A stretch of DNA of 64,000 nt from Rhytidiadelphus loreus (taxonomy: Eukaryota; Streptophyta; Bryopsida; Hypnales; Hylocomiaceae): positions 60,865,348-60,929,347 of the forward strand of contig OX344764.1 in NCBI GenBank assembly GCA_947034895.1, read 5' to 3'. This document shows, piece by piece, positions 35,401-47,552 of this stretch. Every line of letters starts with the position of its first letter. Positions within the stretch are counted from its first letter, which is position 1. The notes below the pieces were generated by a model. That model saw only the letters and a program-made list of their open reading frames with translations, searched no databases and had not been told where the DNA came from. Position numbers and translations under genes: made by a program.

Positions 35401-36197
35401 CAAATCTTGAATTCATTTTGGCTTCTTTGCATCAATATGACCTCTCCTCACAAATTGGTAACGCCTTCTTGATTGCAGAGTTAGATCGTCGAGCGACCAG
35501 CTCTCAAGAGCAAACCGAGACCGCCACGAGCTTCACGGAGCGTAATGTCGCTAAATGTGAAATTGAGCTGAAGCAGGACGTGGTTTCCACCCCGACGCCT
35601 CTTGACAGAATCCGGCAAGCCATTCTGGACATATCCTCGTTCACCAACCGTGACCAAGCTTCGGACTCCAACCAAGGCTCGCCCCAGACAGAAAAGACGT
35701 TCGTAAGAGAAGTCCTGTCCGCGGCTCAACTGCTGTGCAGTCCCGGCCGCTCCCCGAACTGGTACGAGCGCGACCTCGCCGTGGACCCCACGCTCTTCGA
35801 GAAACTGGAGGGCGTGGATGGCGACTTCCGGTGTGAATCCGGCGGGATGTGGCGATGTGACCGGAAGCTTCTCTTCGACTGCGTAAATGAGGCCTTTTCA
35901 CAAAACACCCGCCACTTCAAGGACCCGCAGCCATGGCTTCGGAGAGTCCCCGTGCTGCGACACCGTGCTGTGCGCCAGAAGGTCGTGGAGGAGGTGCATG
36001 AAAAGATCAACGGGTGGCGGGAGCTGGCGTCTCATGCTATTGATACCTTGATTGATCTGGACATGAGCAGCAAGGAAGGGAAGTGGACCGAGTTTAGTGA
36101 AGACGTTTCGGAAATTGGCGCCGAGATTGAGGGCATGGTTTGGCAGGTGATGGTGGAGGAGGTCGTGCTTGACCTTGCCAGTGAATTTCTTGACTGA
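32348..36197 (+). CDS. TRM/LONGIFOLIA-like protein, four exons
   Basis: The product is a probable TON1-recruiting-motif (TRM/LONGIFOLIA) family protein, which in plants acts at cortical microtubules and affects cell shape and division-plane positioning. Exons are 32348-32417, 32642-34839, 34945-35122 and 35479-36197. All junction phases match (1, 0, 1), giving about 1054 residues. Visible features are a short N-terminus, a basic RSKSFRDDRSRG segment, VGLVARLMGLESLP (32789-32830), a long Ser/Arg-rich disordered middle, the SPVSVLESPF motif (exon 3), and a C-terminal DUF4378 domain with RKLLFDCVNEAF and GKWTEFSEDVSEIGAEIEG. Size and motif order are normal for the family. It is the only gene in the window that looks intact. 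Exon 1 is the least certain part; the exon 2 frame also has a Met at 32716. Confidence 0.85.
32642..34839 (+). CDS. TRM-like gene exon 2
   Basis: This large exon encodes about 732 residues. It has the VARLMGLE motif near its start, then a low-complexity Ser/Arg/Lys-rich region with many SP and SR pairs. The C-terminal part is acidic, including LLILGMEDLHWDD. It ends in phase 0 at CAGAAG|GTAGAT. Reading through gives only seven more codons before a stop. Confidence 0.85.
34945..35122 (+). CDS. TRM-like gene exon 3
   Basis: The exon runs from acceptor GTATGCAG (34944) to donor CCAG|GTGCCA (35123). It encodes GECSEADGGESS, a Phe/Lys segment and SPVSVLESPFGDEA. An S-P-V-S-V-L-[ED]-x-x-F string is a recognisable conserved motif of this family. 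Confidence 0.8.
35479..36197 (+). CDS. TRM-like gene exon 4, DUF4378 domain
   Basis: The acceptor is GATTGCAG (35478). The exon completes a Glu codon and runs 239 codons to TGA. The domain at about 35690-36190 has VREVLSAAQLL, DPTLFEKLEG, CDRKLLFDCVNEAF, a basic VLRHRAVRQKVVEEV helix and GKWTEFSEDVSEIGAEIEGMVWQ, the typical DUF4378 order. Confidence 0.9.
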
Positions 36198-37271
36198 AGA
36201 GAGAAATTTCTACATTGAGGAGGGTCTATTTGTTCAGTTCCCACTTCAAAGCTCACAGGACAGTGAGAGAGACATGAAAACTTTGTACGCCTCGTCTCTT
36301 CACTGTCACATCGTGGTGAACAATCGTTCGCTCATCGTATCAAGATGAGGTCAAGAGTGAGTGATTGTCTCGCTCATTCTTAGGAAAAGCTGATCGAATC
36401 GTGTATGTACAATATTTATGACTCCCAGTGGCTCTGTCTTCGGTGTGCCGAAGCCGTGAGGTGACTATCAGTAGAGGCAGTTTCATTTTTCTGAATTTCT
36501 CGGAGGTAGTTGTATTACACAGGGGTGTCAGAGCTCTCGATTTCTTCTGTGAAATTTAAGTATTTCTTTCTTTTTCAAGCATGGCGTAGAGTCTGAGAAA
36601 CGCGTGTTATGGCGGAATTGAAAGCTTGCTCTCTGATACTCCCTTATGAGCAGTTGTAGGGTTGTTTTTGAACAATGGATTCAAGTGTACATGAAATATT
36701 CGGAACTGTTTGATCCTATGGATGGTCGAAAACACCAGACCACGATGGGGTACATTTTTTGGAGATGTGTATGATGCAGACGATCAAGATGTAAAGTAAT
36801 AGACAGTTTCTGTTCAGTTTTTCCTGTTCCGTTTTTTTTTCTTCTCTATTTCCATTAAGTTTTCCCGACACTGCATATTGTGTAGAATGATCCTAAACAA
36901 GTTCGACGCTAGCTTATACTCAGACTCTTAGTCACATGGAAGAGACATCTCGGATCTAACATATTTCCTTCGACAGTGCAGAACAATATCAGAAAGGAAA
37001 ATGGCAAGAAGTATACATAGTGTTCTGTATCATGCAATTGATTAGAGCAATCCATTCGTGGGAGCATGCTTTGCAGTGAAACTTACACAAAGACTCTGCA
37101 ATATTGTTCGAGGTTTGATTGATTCCTCAGCCACGTGTAGTACGCAGTTCCCAATATATCTATAAGATTTTGGGACGTGTGACCTCTCTGCAAAGCCATC
37201 AATGAAGGCATCGCATGGTCGTCTACAACAGTGCCAAATTCAATTAAGAGCAGGCTATGAATCTTTGATCT
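36198..37271 (+). other. 3' flank of the TRM-like gene
   Basis: This is probably the 3' untranslated region followed by intergenic DNA. Composition stays less AT-rich to about 37000. No further gene is recognised. Confidence 0.45.
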
Positions 37272-37435
37272 AACTACAGTATCCTTGGAAAAGAGTCTGT
37301 GAACTGCAAGAAATTTCAAAGTGGTCAGTAGCACAAGCACTGGGAAAGAGTCTGCGCCTTGGAAGAAATTTCAAAGTGGTCAGGGAGGATAAAATCACTG
37401 GGAAAGGAGTCTGTGCCGTGGAAGAAATTGTCAGC
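37272..37435. repeat. Three tandem copies of a ~57-bp unit
   Basis: Each copy carries GGAAAAGAGTCTGTG-like sequence followed by AAGAAATTTCAAAGTGGTCAG. The third copy is truncated. Confidence 0.75.
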
Positions 37436-37682
37436 ACTGCTTTTTACAATTAATATCAACTGCACAAATAGTTGTCCACTGTTGATTTGCTAAAGAGCAT
37501 CCCCAATCCATGAGCGGAAATGGGGACAGTAACTTACCAGAATTTTCAAGTGGAGGGTAGAGGACCTCGTTGCATTTCGGTGACTTTTAAAAAAAATTCG
37601 CCAAATGCTAAGCTCGCAATATAAACCTGAAATGGACTTTTCCCCATTATAAGAGGAGAGGAAAAAATTCTATAATGATCCC

Positions 37683-37755
37683 ACAAAGGACCAAGTGACC
37701 ATTCAATGACCATTCAGTGACCATTCAAGTGATCAAGTGACCAAGTGACCATTCT
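37683..37755. repeat. Short CAAGTGACCATTCA tandem repeat
   Basis: Several imperfect 11-14-bp units of AGTGACCATTCA type occur in a row. Confidence 0.7.
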
Positions 37756-38840
37756 ACACAAAAGATCTTGAGTAGTTACATATGAAGTCAATTTTGGTTG
37801 GATGTTCACAAAATTTTGACACAAGAGCACATACACCTTTAGTGGAAATATAATTTTTCTTTATGATTAAGTGCCTAGACCAAAAGTAATGTTGTTATTA
37901 AAGAGTTCCTTTATTTGTGTCAAAAAGAAAAAGAAAAAGAAGTAATGTTGCCATCATCAACTTTTCATGTAGCTCAGGTAACTTCAAGTAGCATGAGTAT
38001 AACTCCTTTAATCATTTTGAAATTTGGCAAGTATGTAACTTACATGATGCAAATGTGAAAAAATAAACATGTGTATTGTAAAAATTTCATTCTAGGAAGA
38101 GTTAAAGTCTATTGGCCCTATCAAGCAAGGTTAAAAAACAACTTTTTCTTCTAACCTCCAACATTATAATCTTTCAATTTGTGCAAGAAAGATTTCTGAA
38201 AAAATTTCCACATATTCCCACAATAGTCTAGTACAAATTTGTACTATTGAATTTTGAAGGAAAAAAATTCATTTTTCTCACTACCCTTAAAAATGTCAAT
38301 TTTTTTACGATTTTTGCACCAAATGTGCCTTGGTCCTTTAGGGGTTAAAAATGACTTTGCATGCAAAGAAAAAGAAGGTCCAATTTATAGGCACACTTAA
38401 CAAACTTGAAAAGGTATGACAATTATGAATCTTTCTAATGTAAGCCAAGCATTCTAGGAATTTTGAACTTTGTGCAAGGTTGTTTTACTATATGAGAATG
38501 TGCAATTAGAGAAAATAATATAAAAAGATTAAAATTTATAAAAAAAAAATTGGCCTACATAATCACTTGGTGTGCCATTCAAGATTGGGGACTAAAAAAA
38601 TATTAAATTTAAAAAAGAACTTTTTTTTCCCTAAATTTGAACATCTACCGAAAGTCAAATGGCTTTATGCAGGGTCCAAATTTTCTATAATGTTGTGGGC
38701 TCTTTATATTTGGTCAACTTTTTGGATTTGAAAAAGAGAATGGTAGATCCAAGAATAAATACTAGTTGCATTGGAGAGGGTTTTTTTGAGCTTCCTTGTC
38801 ATTATGGTGTTGGTGTGGTGATTTCTAGTTGGATTGGAGT
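37756..38840. other. Repeat-derived DNA, no gene
   Basis: A right end of the TTAA family (TTGGTCCTTTAGGGGTTAA, ending 38348) is visible without a recognisable left partner. No coding region is supported. Confidence 0.5.
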
Positions 38841-39128
38841 CACTTAGAAGAAAACTAGAAGAAATTGCGTATTACTTCACAGAAATTGCGTAGTACTCAA
38901 CAAAAAAATATCATCTGGATTTTGTTGAGGTCTCCCTTCGTAACACAAAATTTTGTTATCTAATACAAAATTCTGCATTTTACTTGTCAAATTCTGTGTT
39001 GAATCGTTGGAACGCAGAATTTTGTGTTACAAAGGGAGAACTCAACAAAATCCAGATGATACTTTTCTGTTGAGTACAATGCAGTTTCTGTGAAGTAAAA
39101 CGTAGTTTCTTCTAGTTTTCTTCTCATG
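38841..39128. mobile_element. CACTA-type hairpin MITE
   Basis: This 288-bp element has an AGT duplication on each side (38838-38840, 39129-39131). Its arms contain AGAAGAAAACTAGAAGAAA and the reverse complement. The interior (TATCATCTGGATTTTGTTGA, TACAAAGGGAGAACTCAACA) matches the MITE at 7711-8018, so both are one family. The outermost bases (CACTTAG and CTCATG) have diverged from CACTAG/CTAGTG. Confidence 0.8.
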
Positions 39129-40569
39129 AGTTGCTCTAAGAGCCTCTCCGCTGTGCATGTCAACCTGTCCACATACGGTAGGGTTGACATAGTTGCGCCT
39201 TTGGGCTAGCCCCATTATATAACAACAAGAAGGGTGGTAAAGCAGGGTAATTTTGTTGGAGACTTTAGAGTAGAAAAAAATCAAAAGATGTCGGGGCTCC
39301 TTTAAGTTTCCATTATGGTATTGCAATTATTTGTCAATACATAGTAGAATTAGGATTGAGCTTGCAACCTTAAATTTGTCGGCTAGAGGCCAATGTGCAA
39401 TTGACTTGGGTGAGAATAGCTCCAATGTAGCTAGGATTGAGCATGCCAACAACATGATGATAGGGCTACTAAAAAACACCCAAATGCAACCAACATTGGT
39501 CTCTCTTTATTCCTGGCCCTACCATTTTCCATCCCCAACTCAACAATTTGGAAAAATACGAAGAGCCCACAAATTTGCTTACAATAAGAAAAGTCATAAT
39601 TATTAAACCTTTTCATGCTTTGCTATATGTGCCATTAAATAGGACCTTCCCTTTTGCATAAGAGGTCTTTTTTTTAAATAGGATCTCTTCTTCTCTTTTT
39701 TATAATTGTTTTGTAATTAAAAAAACCTTGTCGCTCTCTTTATTGTTCCACCTCCCGGCATTGCATTGGAGGTGTGCATATTGGATTGTGGTCCAGCCTA
39801 AGTGTTATGGACCTCCTACAATGGATTATGATTAAGAACATAGAAATATACTTATTAATAAGATTCCTTTGACAAGGAACTCAAACCACCTTACTATAGA
39901 GAGAGAGACCTCTCCAAAGAGAGTCTCCTCACCCCCGAGCATTGTCTTATATAATAAAGACTATCAATAAAGACTATCAATAAAGACTATTAGCCTTTAA
40001 GATAGACTATGATTTTTTTTCTACCTTTAGCTTTCTATCCTTGGTTCTATCTAGATCCATTTATTAAAATAAAAGTCCTAGTTACACTTCTCCAATCATC
40101 TCTTATCCAAATCTCAATCTTCTACTTGGAGTTATCTAACTCCAAATTCCAATACACTTGTATTTATCTGTGAGTTGTCTAATTCTAGTGCACTAGTCAT
40201 CTAACTCCACCATTGTTTATAGATATCTATTTGTAGGCACTCCAATGCCCTTATCATCCAATTGAAATTGTCTAACTCTAGTGCATAAATCTACCATCCA
40301 GAGATTTCTATCTCTAAACAATCTTTGCTTGTCCACTAGTGCACATTTCATCATGAATGCTTTCATCCATCAAAGGTCATGACAAGGGTCATGACACTCA
40401 CTATGGCTATGGCAACAAAGCTACTTTAGTTGCCAACTTCCTGTCCTTTTAGCAATCTTTGCATTAGAGATGCTCTAAAGCTATAACTAGGCCCGTTGCC
40501 TTGCATTTCCCCTCATATTGCATCTCCCTATTCTGCAACATTGAATCCCATATTGGAGTAAAGGATATA
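39129..40569. other. AT-rich DNA, no gene
   Basis: A 91-codon frame (39331-39606 +) has no recognisable motif. Positions 39954-39990 hold three tandem copies of ATAAAGACTATCA. Confidence 0.5.
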
Positions 40570-41300
40570 TACAATAGTCTGGTATAAACTTAGTTGCCCT
40601 ACCAAATATAACTCTAACTTTTCATAGCTTGGTAATTAGATCTTTGAGTTTCTATCATTGGAAGTGCATTCAAAGGTACTTTGAATAGGTACAATAAATT
40701 TTTAATTTAGACATTGGACAATGAATATAAATTGCTTCAAAAGCACATTAAAATCCAAAAATTGTAGAGGTGTTGGCAAGACACTCTTAATTACCAATCC
40801 AAAATCTGGCCATTTACACCCCTAAATGCCAAGATGTATGCCAAATTTTGCATTGGTAATTGTGAATTGTCAACACCTCTATATATTTTGTATTTTAGTG
40901 TGATTTTGAAGCATTTTGTATTCATTGTCCAATATCTAAACTAGAGATTTATTGTACCTATTCAAAGTACTTTTGAATGCACTTTATATGATAAGAATTC
41001 AAGTTCTAATCATAAAGTAGTAAAAAAAATGGAGATATTTTTGGTGGGCTTATTTATGAGTCTCATTTAGGATGTCCTAAGGGCATCTTGAATACACTTT
41101 AGGATTTGCCCTTCTAAATAAACTTCTAACTTTTCACTAGTTTGTAATAAGAACTTGAATTTTTTTTATCATTGAAAGTGTATCCCAAAGTACTTTGAAT
41201 AGGTGCAAGAAAATTCTAATTTAGACATTGGACAATGCAAATAAATTGCTTCAAAGATAGCTAAGAGACAAAAATTATAGAAGAATTGGCAAATCATGGT
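40570..41300. repeat. Foldback repeat with an additional direct copy
   Basis: The arm at about 40670-40795 (TTTAGACATTGGACAATGAA, GTAGAGGTGTTGGCAAGAC) is repeated in reverse complement at about 40860-40985, forming a large hairpin. A third, direct copy lies at about 41190-41300. The interior is non-coding. Confidence 0.7.
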
Positions 41301-41689
41301 TATTAAAGTACTTTGAAGTGCAAAGTGCATTGAGAATTGCAATTTGTCAACTCTTTGTGAGAGATTATTTATCCACCCACAGTAAACAACTTTTCAACCA
41401 GGTTCTTGGTAATTCCTAAGTTTTTCTACTATTGGGTGCCTCGGCATTGGTCCATTGTGCCTTCCAAGCAACGGATCTTTTCTAAGTCCTAAATGCTCTC
41501 AAAGTATGCGAAAACCCAACCAAAACACACTTTGGTTTATAAGTTATTTGAGCAAGTAACTATTCTAATTGAGCCGCTGTGTTTATTTTGCTAAAATTAG
41601 TTCAGAATAAAGCTAACTACTTCATCTTATAGAGGATTAAGTCCCCTTTCCAAAACTATAAAAACCTTCCTAATTGGATATTCCTAGCA

Positions 41690-43155
41690 AAAATTATAGG
41701 CGGATGAAGTTGGACCGCTAATCGGTTCATTCAAACTTCATCCTTTGATTTCTACTAAAGTGTTAAGTCTTTCTTAGAGTTTGTGGCACTTGTGGTTCTA
41801 ATTGTTGCACTCTATTAGCTTCTAAATCTAAGTTGTCATTCTAATCTACTTGTCTAAGTTCTACATTTGTTTTCTTTGTACTTTGGCTCTCGGTCTAACT
41901 TCTGCTAGTTTACTATTTTTGGAAAGTTTGTGTTTTCTTCTTGTAGATACTAATTCTATCTATCTAGATTGGGTTTAAACTTTCTAATCGGACCTTCCTA
42001 CTAAAAGTTATTGATGGATGAAGTTTGACCGCTAATCGGTTCTTCAAACTTCATCCATTAATTTCTCCTAATCTACAATTTGAAATTAAGTTTTTCTTTC
42101 GGTTATGGGTTTTGGATAATATTTTCTTCCTAATTCTCTTAACTTGTTCCAAAGTTTTGTTCCTAACTAATTCTCATCTAATTTTGACTCGAAACTTCAT
42201 CCGTTCCTATCTTCCTTGTTTAAAGTTTGATTTCTTAGTGCAAGATGTTTCTGGAAAACCTCCACTCTAGCTCTACAAGATTCTAACTCTAAAACTTGAA
42301 ATTGAAATCTCTATGATACTCTGACTTAGACTTCTAGTTCGGCCACTATGTTTTAAAAGCTTAACTTTGAAAATTCATAGAAATCAAAGTATTTTGGATC
42401 TCACCTCGTGGTTTGGCTCGTCTTGTACATTGTTGTAGTAGTTCCCTACTTCAACTTTGTTTGCCATGTTTCCTCCTTCCGAATTGTCGTGCTCATTGCT
42501 TGAAAATGAGGTTTTAATACAAGTTGCAATCTAATTTCTAAAAACTTCTTCTTCTTTTTCTTTCTTTTTCTTTCTTTTCCTTCTAAACTATTTAAACTCC
42601 ATTATTTGATTCCCAAAAGTTGACTTAGGCTTCTCAAATAATTGCTTCAAAATTCTACACAATAATTGACTTTTGGAATCCTACAAGTCAATTATTATTC
42701 TATCCAACTTCTAATGGTCTAAATCACTTCTCTAAGATTTTCTCACAATCTTATCAACTTCTAATTTTTGTATGACTACTCGTATTCTTCACTCCCACTT
42801 CCCACTTCAATCACTTTAGGAATTTGGGAACTCAATGCTAGGTTAGAAGAGAAAAATAGTGGTGAGCTAGTTTCTAAACCTTCCTCCTTAATCAACTCGT
42901 AATCTCCTTCTAATTCCTCCAGTTCTTCTTCTAATTGCTAAACTTCTATTTTTCCTTCCTAAGTACTTTAGCTCTCGGTCTGACTTTTGATAGCTTACTA
43001 TTTTTAGCAGTTTGTGATTTTTTATGGATAGAACCTCTTAGTAGCTTTCCAAAACTATAAGACACTTGCAATTTGGACTTTCCTAGCAAAACTTATGCAT
43101 GGATGAAGTTTACCTACTAATTAGTATTTCAAAACTTCATCCACTCATAACTCCC
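41690..43155. repeat. Dispersed ~90-bp hairpin repeat, three copies
   Basis: Copies at about 41690-41755, 41985-42055 and 43065-43150 share TTCCTAgcAAAAnTTAT, GGATGAAGTTTGACCGCTAA and CAAACTTCATCCA. The last two pair as a short hairpin. A fourth copy lies at about 48125-48215. The DNA between copies has no gene. Confidence 0.65.
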
Positions 43156-43249
43156 TCATTTCAACTCGGATTTCTACGTGCTTTATGTTTTTGGAAAACT
43201 CTCAACTTCTACTTTCAGATTCTAAAATCAAATTTATACTGTCACCCCT

Positions 43250-45179
43250 TTCTAAGGGTCTGACTCCACTTTTGACCTCGGCTCTAAACTAAACCTTAAT
43301 ACTAACTTGGAATTGATACAAGAAGGAAGTTCAAAGCTTCGCCGTAAATTACAATTTCTTCTAAATTCCTAAGACAATTTCTAACCTATAGGATCAAAGC
43401 TTCGCTGTCCCGATGAGACAAAGGAAAACGGGACAAACCAAAAGTTAATGAATGGACTCCAAAGTTAAAACAACTTAGTACAAAAAACCCACAACTAAAC
43501 ACAAATTAGTACAACGGTGTTAGCAAAAAAAAATCTCACACACACTAAAGATTTTCCCTAAGCGGCATCGCCAATCACAAGGGGAAGGTCTCTAGGATTA
43601 GTACAAAGGTTAGTGTATCCACTCAACAAAAGTTGCCCAACGAAACAACTCACAAAGTTAGAGCAACAAAAACACAACTAATACTTGTTCAAAACTCCCA
43701 AAACATACACAAATCAAACACAAGGTTTGAAGGGACCCCCAAAGTCCTTCAAAGCTTGCAAAAACAACAACAAGATGAGCTTGAAGTGCTCAAAAAACAC
43801 ACTTTGACAACTTTGGCTCAAAAATGGCCAAAAACTCCACGTTAATGGAGCATGTGTATAAATTTGCCAAAAAATGGCAAAGAGGGGGTGAGAAGAGAGG
43901 AAAATGAGTGCCCTTTTATACATTTCCAAGGGCACTCAATTCCTCTCATTTTCCTATGGTAATCCTATCACTTAGGATTTTCATCCTAATTTTCCCTATT
44001 TTCACTTTTACGCTGGACCTAACTTCTAACTTTTGGAGTTTAACTCCAAATCACAAACAGATTGCGCCATTGGCTTCAGAAGGCCATTTTTAGTCTCAAA
44101 GTACCCCTCCCCCTTTTCTATCACTAAAAACTCAACGAATCCTAACGCCAACTTAACGACCCAAAAGGGTAAAAACTCAACTTTTGGAGTTTGACTTTTC
44201 TATGAAAAGTAAGTGGCCTAGGCTCTTTAGTAGGTTTAAGGGAGTATAAAAAGACCTAACTTCGACCTCATTCCGATTTTGTATGCTCCCGAAACGCCGG
44301 TCAACTCCACGGTAATTTTTAAATTTGTCGGTCTTAGAGGAATCTTGCAAGTTCAGGTACTTCTGGCTATCATAATGTCTTGAAACTTGTTGGAGAATCT
44401 TATTAACATAAAACAAGATACCCTAATTTTTAGTGAGATTTTACCGCAATTTGGGTAATTTCTAGGAATTTCCCATCGTAGGTTTTGAGCGGTTGACTGC
44501 TCGGAAAAAGATCTTTGATGATTAGAAAAAACCGAGACTTTTTGTGGAACCTCTCATGGAATTACACAACCCACGTGCAAGCTCATATTCTTACTTTGCA
44601 CAATCATCATAGGAGATTCGAAAGATGCCATCTCCTAGAATTACCGGTGTCTAGAGAATCTTCCACATAAAGAAGAATCTTGGTGAATTGACTTCGCCGT
44701 TGAGCTCCTAAAATGGTATAGACCCCAAAACACCATCCCTTGGCCATAGATTCTCTCTACTGGCCCGTCTTGAATTTATAACACCTATAGGCTAACCATT
44801 GGGGTTTCTACTAAATTGGATAAACGATTTGGAACTGAAACCTCTCTTTGGGAATCGACTTTAGGGTTCTCACCTAGGTTCCCTCGGACCAAATTGGCCA
44901 TAGTTTGTCACAAGCAGGGTAGATTAGGCTATTATGGGCAATATCACTCAATATGTACAGTTTGCCCTATTTCCCGGTTTTCAACCTATGTACAAGCGGG
45001 TTTATGAACTAACTAAGCCAAAACACTCAATTTATGCCCATATACCGTATTGGTATGTGACATACTCATTTTGGCTTTCCACTCTTTTTTGGGCTTTTTG
45101 TACCTAAAACCTAACTTAATTCTGCAAAAATTGAAAAAAAGAAAATCATGAGTCCCAAGTGACGAATTGGGAGCTCACA
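43250..45179 (-). mobile_element. LTR-like repeat, minus orientation
   Basis: Read on the minus strand it begins TGTGAGCTCCCAATTCGTCA at 45179 and is similar over most of its length to 56267-59150 on the plus strand. A TATA box (TATAAAAG, reverse complement at 43913-43920) sits inside, as expected of a retrotransposon LTR. No primer-binding site, polymerase or partner LTR was recognised, so it is either a solo LTR or a degenerate end. The downstream boundary is approximate. Confidence 0.5.
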
Positions 45180-45350
45180 CTCTTCTATAATTTTTGTCTT
45201 TTAGCTACCTTTAAAGTAATTTATTTGCATTGTCCTCCCTCTTTCCTTCACACAGAGACAAACATAAAAAAAGGCAATAGCAAGTGCAATTATATTACTA
45301 AACAATGTAAAAATTTGTTATACATTTATGAGGTGTGTTGCCAAAGTAGC

Positions 45351-46313
45351 TTAACCCCTTAAGGACCAAAGTCCCCTCAAGGGACTTTTGGGATTTTGGA
45401 CAGGCTCATTCAAGTTGGTTTTGTGGCTTGATTTTCTGAAACTTTTTGAGTGTGTGCAGTTAGTCACGAGCTTTGAGTACATAAAAATTTCATAGAAATC
45501 CAAGTTGTTCTGTAGAAGTTATGGCCATTTTTTTGCCAAAAGTTGTTCGTTGGGCAACTGGGGCAGGGGAATATATATGTTTGACTGTGCAGGGGCAGCA
45601 CAAGTGGGCAAGAAGACAAGAGAGGGGAGGGCAATGGGTTTGAAGTGGAAACCTGGGTCTTGAAAAGTTGGGCTTTGATGGTGGGGGTTGGGCCGTTGGG
45701 GACATCTTGGGTCCCTTTCTACAAGTGCTGCCCAGTCTGTGAACTTCTTTGCAGGCCGCTGCAAACTTCGGAAGGTCATGGAAATCTCAGATTTTCATAT
45801 TTTTCAAAAAAAAAATTCCTACTTGTCAAATATAAGTATGTCTTTCTATCCACCGTTCAGATTTTCAATATCTCAAAGTATGTGGTGGGAAAACTGATTC
45901 AAAGATGACCTAGTGCATTGTCAATTTCTGGGACATTGTGGCATTGCAAGATTTTTTTGGAGGTGTTAGGTGTGTTGGATTGCTTTGAAAATTGGTATGC
46001 ATATGCCTAACTTCAATACCTATAAGAAAAAAATTTAACTTTATGCTGTGTAGTGCAAAAAAATTGAGCATGAAGCGGTCAAAGGCATCTGAAATTCTGA
46101 GGCACAGTGAAAAATAAATAAAAAATGGCTTTGAATGCAAATATCTCTCTACCCGTACAGTGAAACCTCACAAAATTTTTACCACACCCTCTCATACAAG
46201 TTTACTTCAAGATCTTACGGTTACATTTTCAAAACTTTGTGAATGATCGCAACAGAAATGGCAGTTTTTAGTGATTTTGGACCCAGAAAATGGCTCGGTC
46301 CTTTAGGGGTTAA
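45351..46313. mobile_element. TTAA-flanked non-autonomous element
   Basis: TTAA lies at 45351-45354 and 46310-46313. The ends are TTAACCCCTTAAGGACC and, on the reverse strand, TTAACCCCTAAAGGACCGAG, which are nearly identical inverted repeats. The ~955-bp interior has no coding frame with recognisable content. Confidence 0.75.
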
Positions 46314-46611
46314 AAGAGTTGTTATGATGGACATGCTTGGTCTTATCCAAATTTATTGCTTCTAGCATTTCCATCAATCAATTTTGTAGCTAAGGTAACC
46401 AAGGTGTACCCAATTAGGTGTTTGAACTTGAACTCTCAAATGTACATAAAAGAACTCTCATCAATTCTTGCATGTTTCATTTAGAACAAAAATCTAAGAA
46501 ATTCTGGGATCTCCATTTCATCTTGTAAAAAATCATGAAAGATTCTTATGAACATTTTATCCCCACCCTTAGGATAAATTGAGCACAACAAGGTTCTATG
46601 TGTTTTTGATG

Positions 46612-47552
46612 TTAACCCCTAAAGGACTGGACTGTGTTTTTTGGCTGTATAGAAATGTATAGAAATTTTGGGCACGTACCTACAAGCAAAGATTTTCATA
46701 TTTGGGGCTGAAATTTTAATAGAATGTGGGGGCAAGGAAGATCTTTCATATGCACCAAATTTCATGACATTTGGAAATACAAATAAAAAGTTATAGCCTA
46801 ATATGATACTTTTTTTCATAACTAGGCAATTTGGGCAGATAAAAAAAATCACTTTTTTCAGAAACAAAAATTTGGAATTGATTTTTTAGAGTTTTATATA
46901 CACGAAAAGCTTTGAATCATTCCATTTTGATCAATGAATCAAAAGTTATGAGGATTTTGTGTGTGCGCGTAGTTTTGGATTTCCTACTCTAAAATAATTT
47001 TGAAATCCTTTATCTTACCCAATTTTCAATATTTTTGGACAAAAATAAAACTGTAGGATGTAGATACATTATTACAACATTTCAACCATTGGGATTGGAA
47101 ATTTTCAATTCCATATTTAAATTGAAAATAATTTCGTATTTTTAATCATTCTCTACTACTACCAACTTACTACTTTTTTCCTATATGTTGTACTATTCCA
47201 AATGATCTAAATTTTTTCAAGCATGTGGCCAACTTGTCTAGGAAAACAAATCCAAAGAAGCACCACCATTTAGGTCATTTTTTCATGGAAATGTGAGCTT
47301 GTGAAGTGTAGCTGCCCTGCTTTTTGCAGAGTAAAAAAAATGATTTTAGTTAATTTGAATGCTTATATCTTGCAATCCATCCGGTGGAAATGTTTGAAAT
47401 TTTTACCACATGTTTTTGATACTATATAATACAAGATCCTACGGTTAGATATATTAGAATTTTTTTTTTTTCAAAATTTTGGTACTTGTACTAAAAATGG
47501 CATTTTTGGAGCGTTTTTGGTGAAAGTATAGTGACGGTCGTTTAAGGGTTAA
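46612..47552. mobile_element. TTAA-flanked non-autonomous element
   Basis: TTAA lies at 46612-46615 and 47549-47552. The ends are TTAACCCCTAAAGGACTGG and, on the reverse strand, TTAACCCTTAAACGACCGTC. It lies only 300 bp from the preceding copy and is a divergent member of the same family. Confidence 0.7.
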
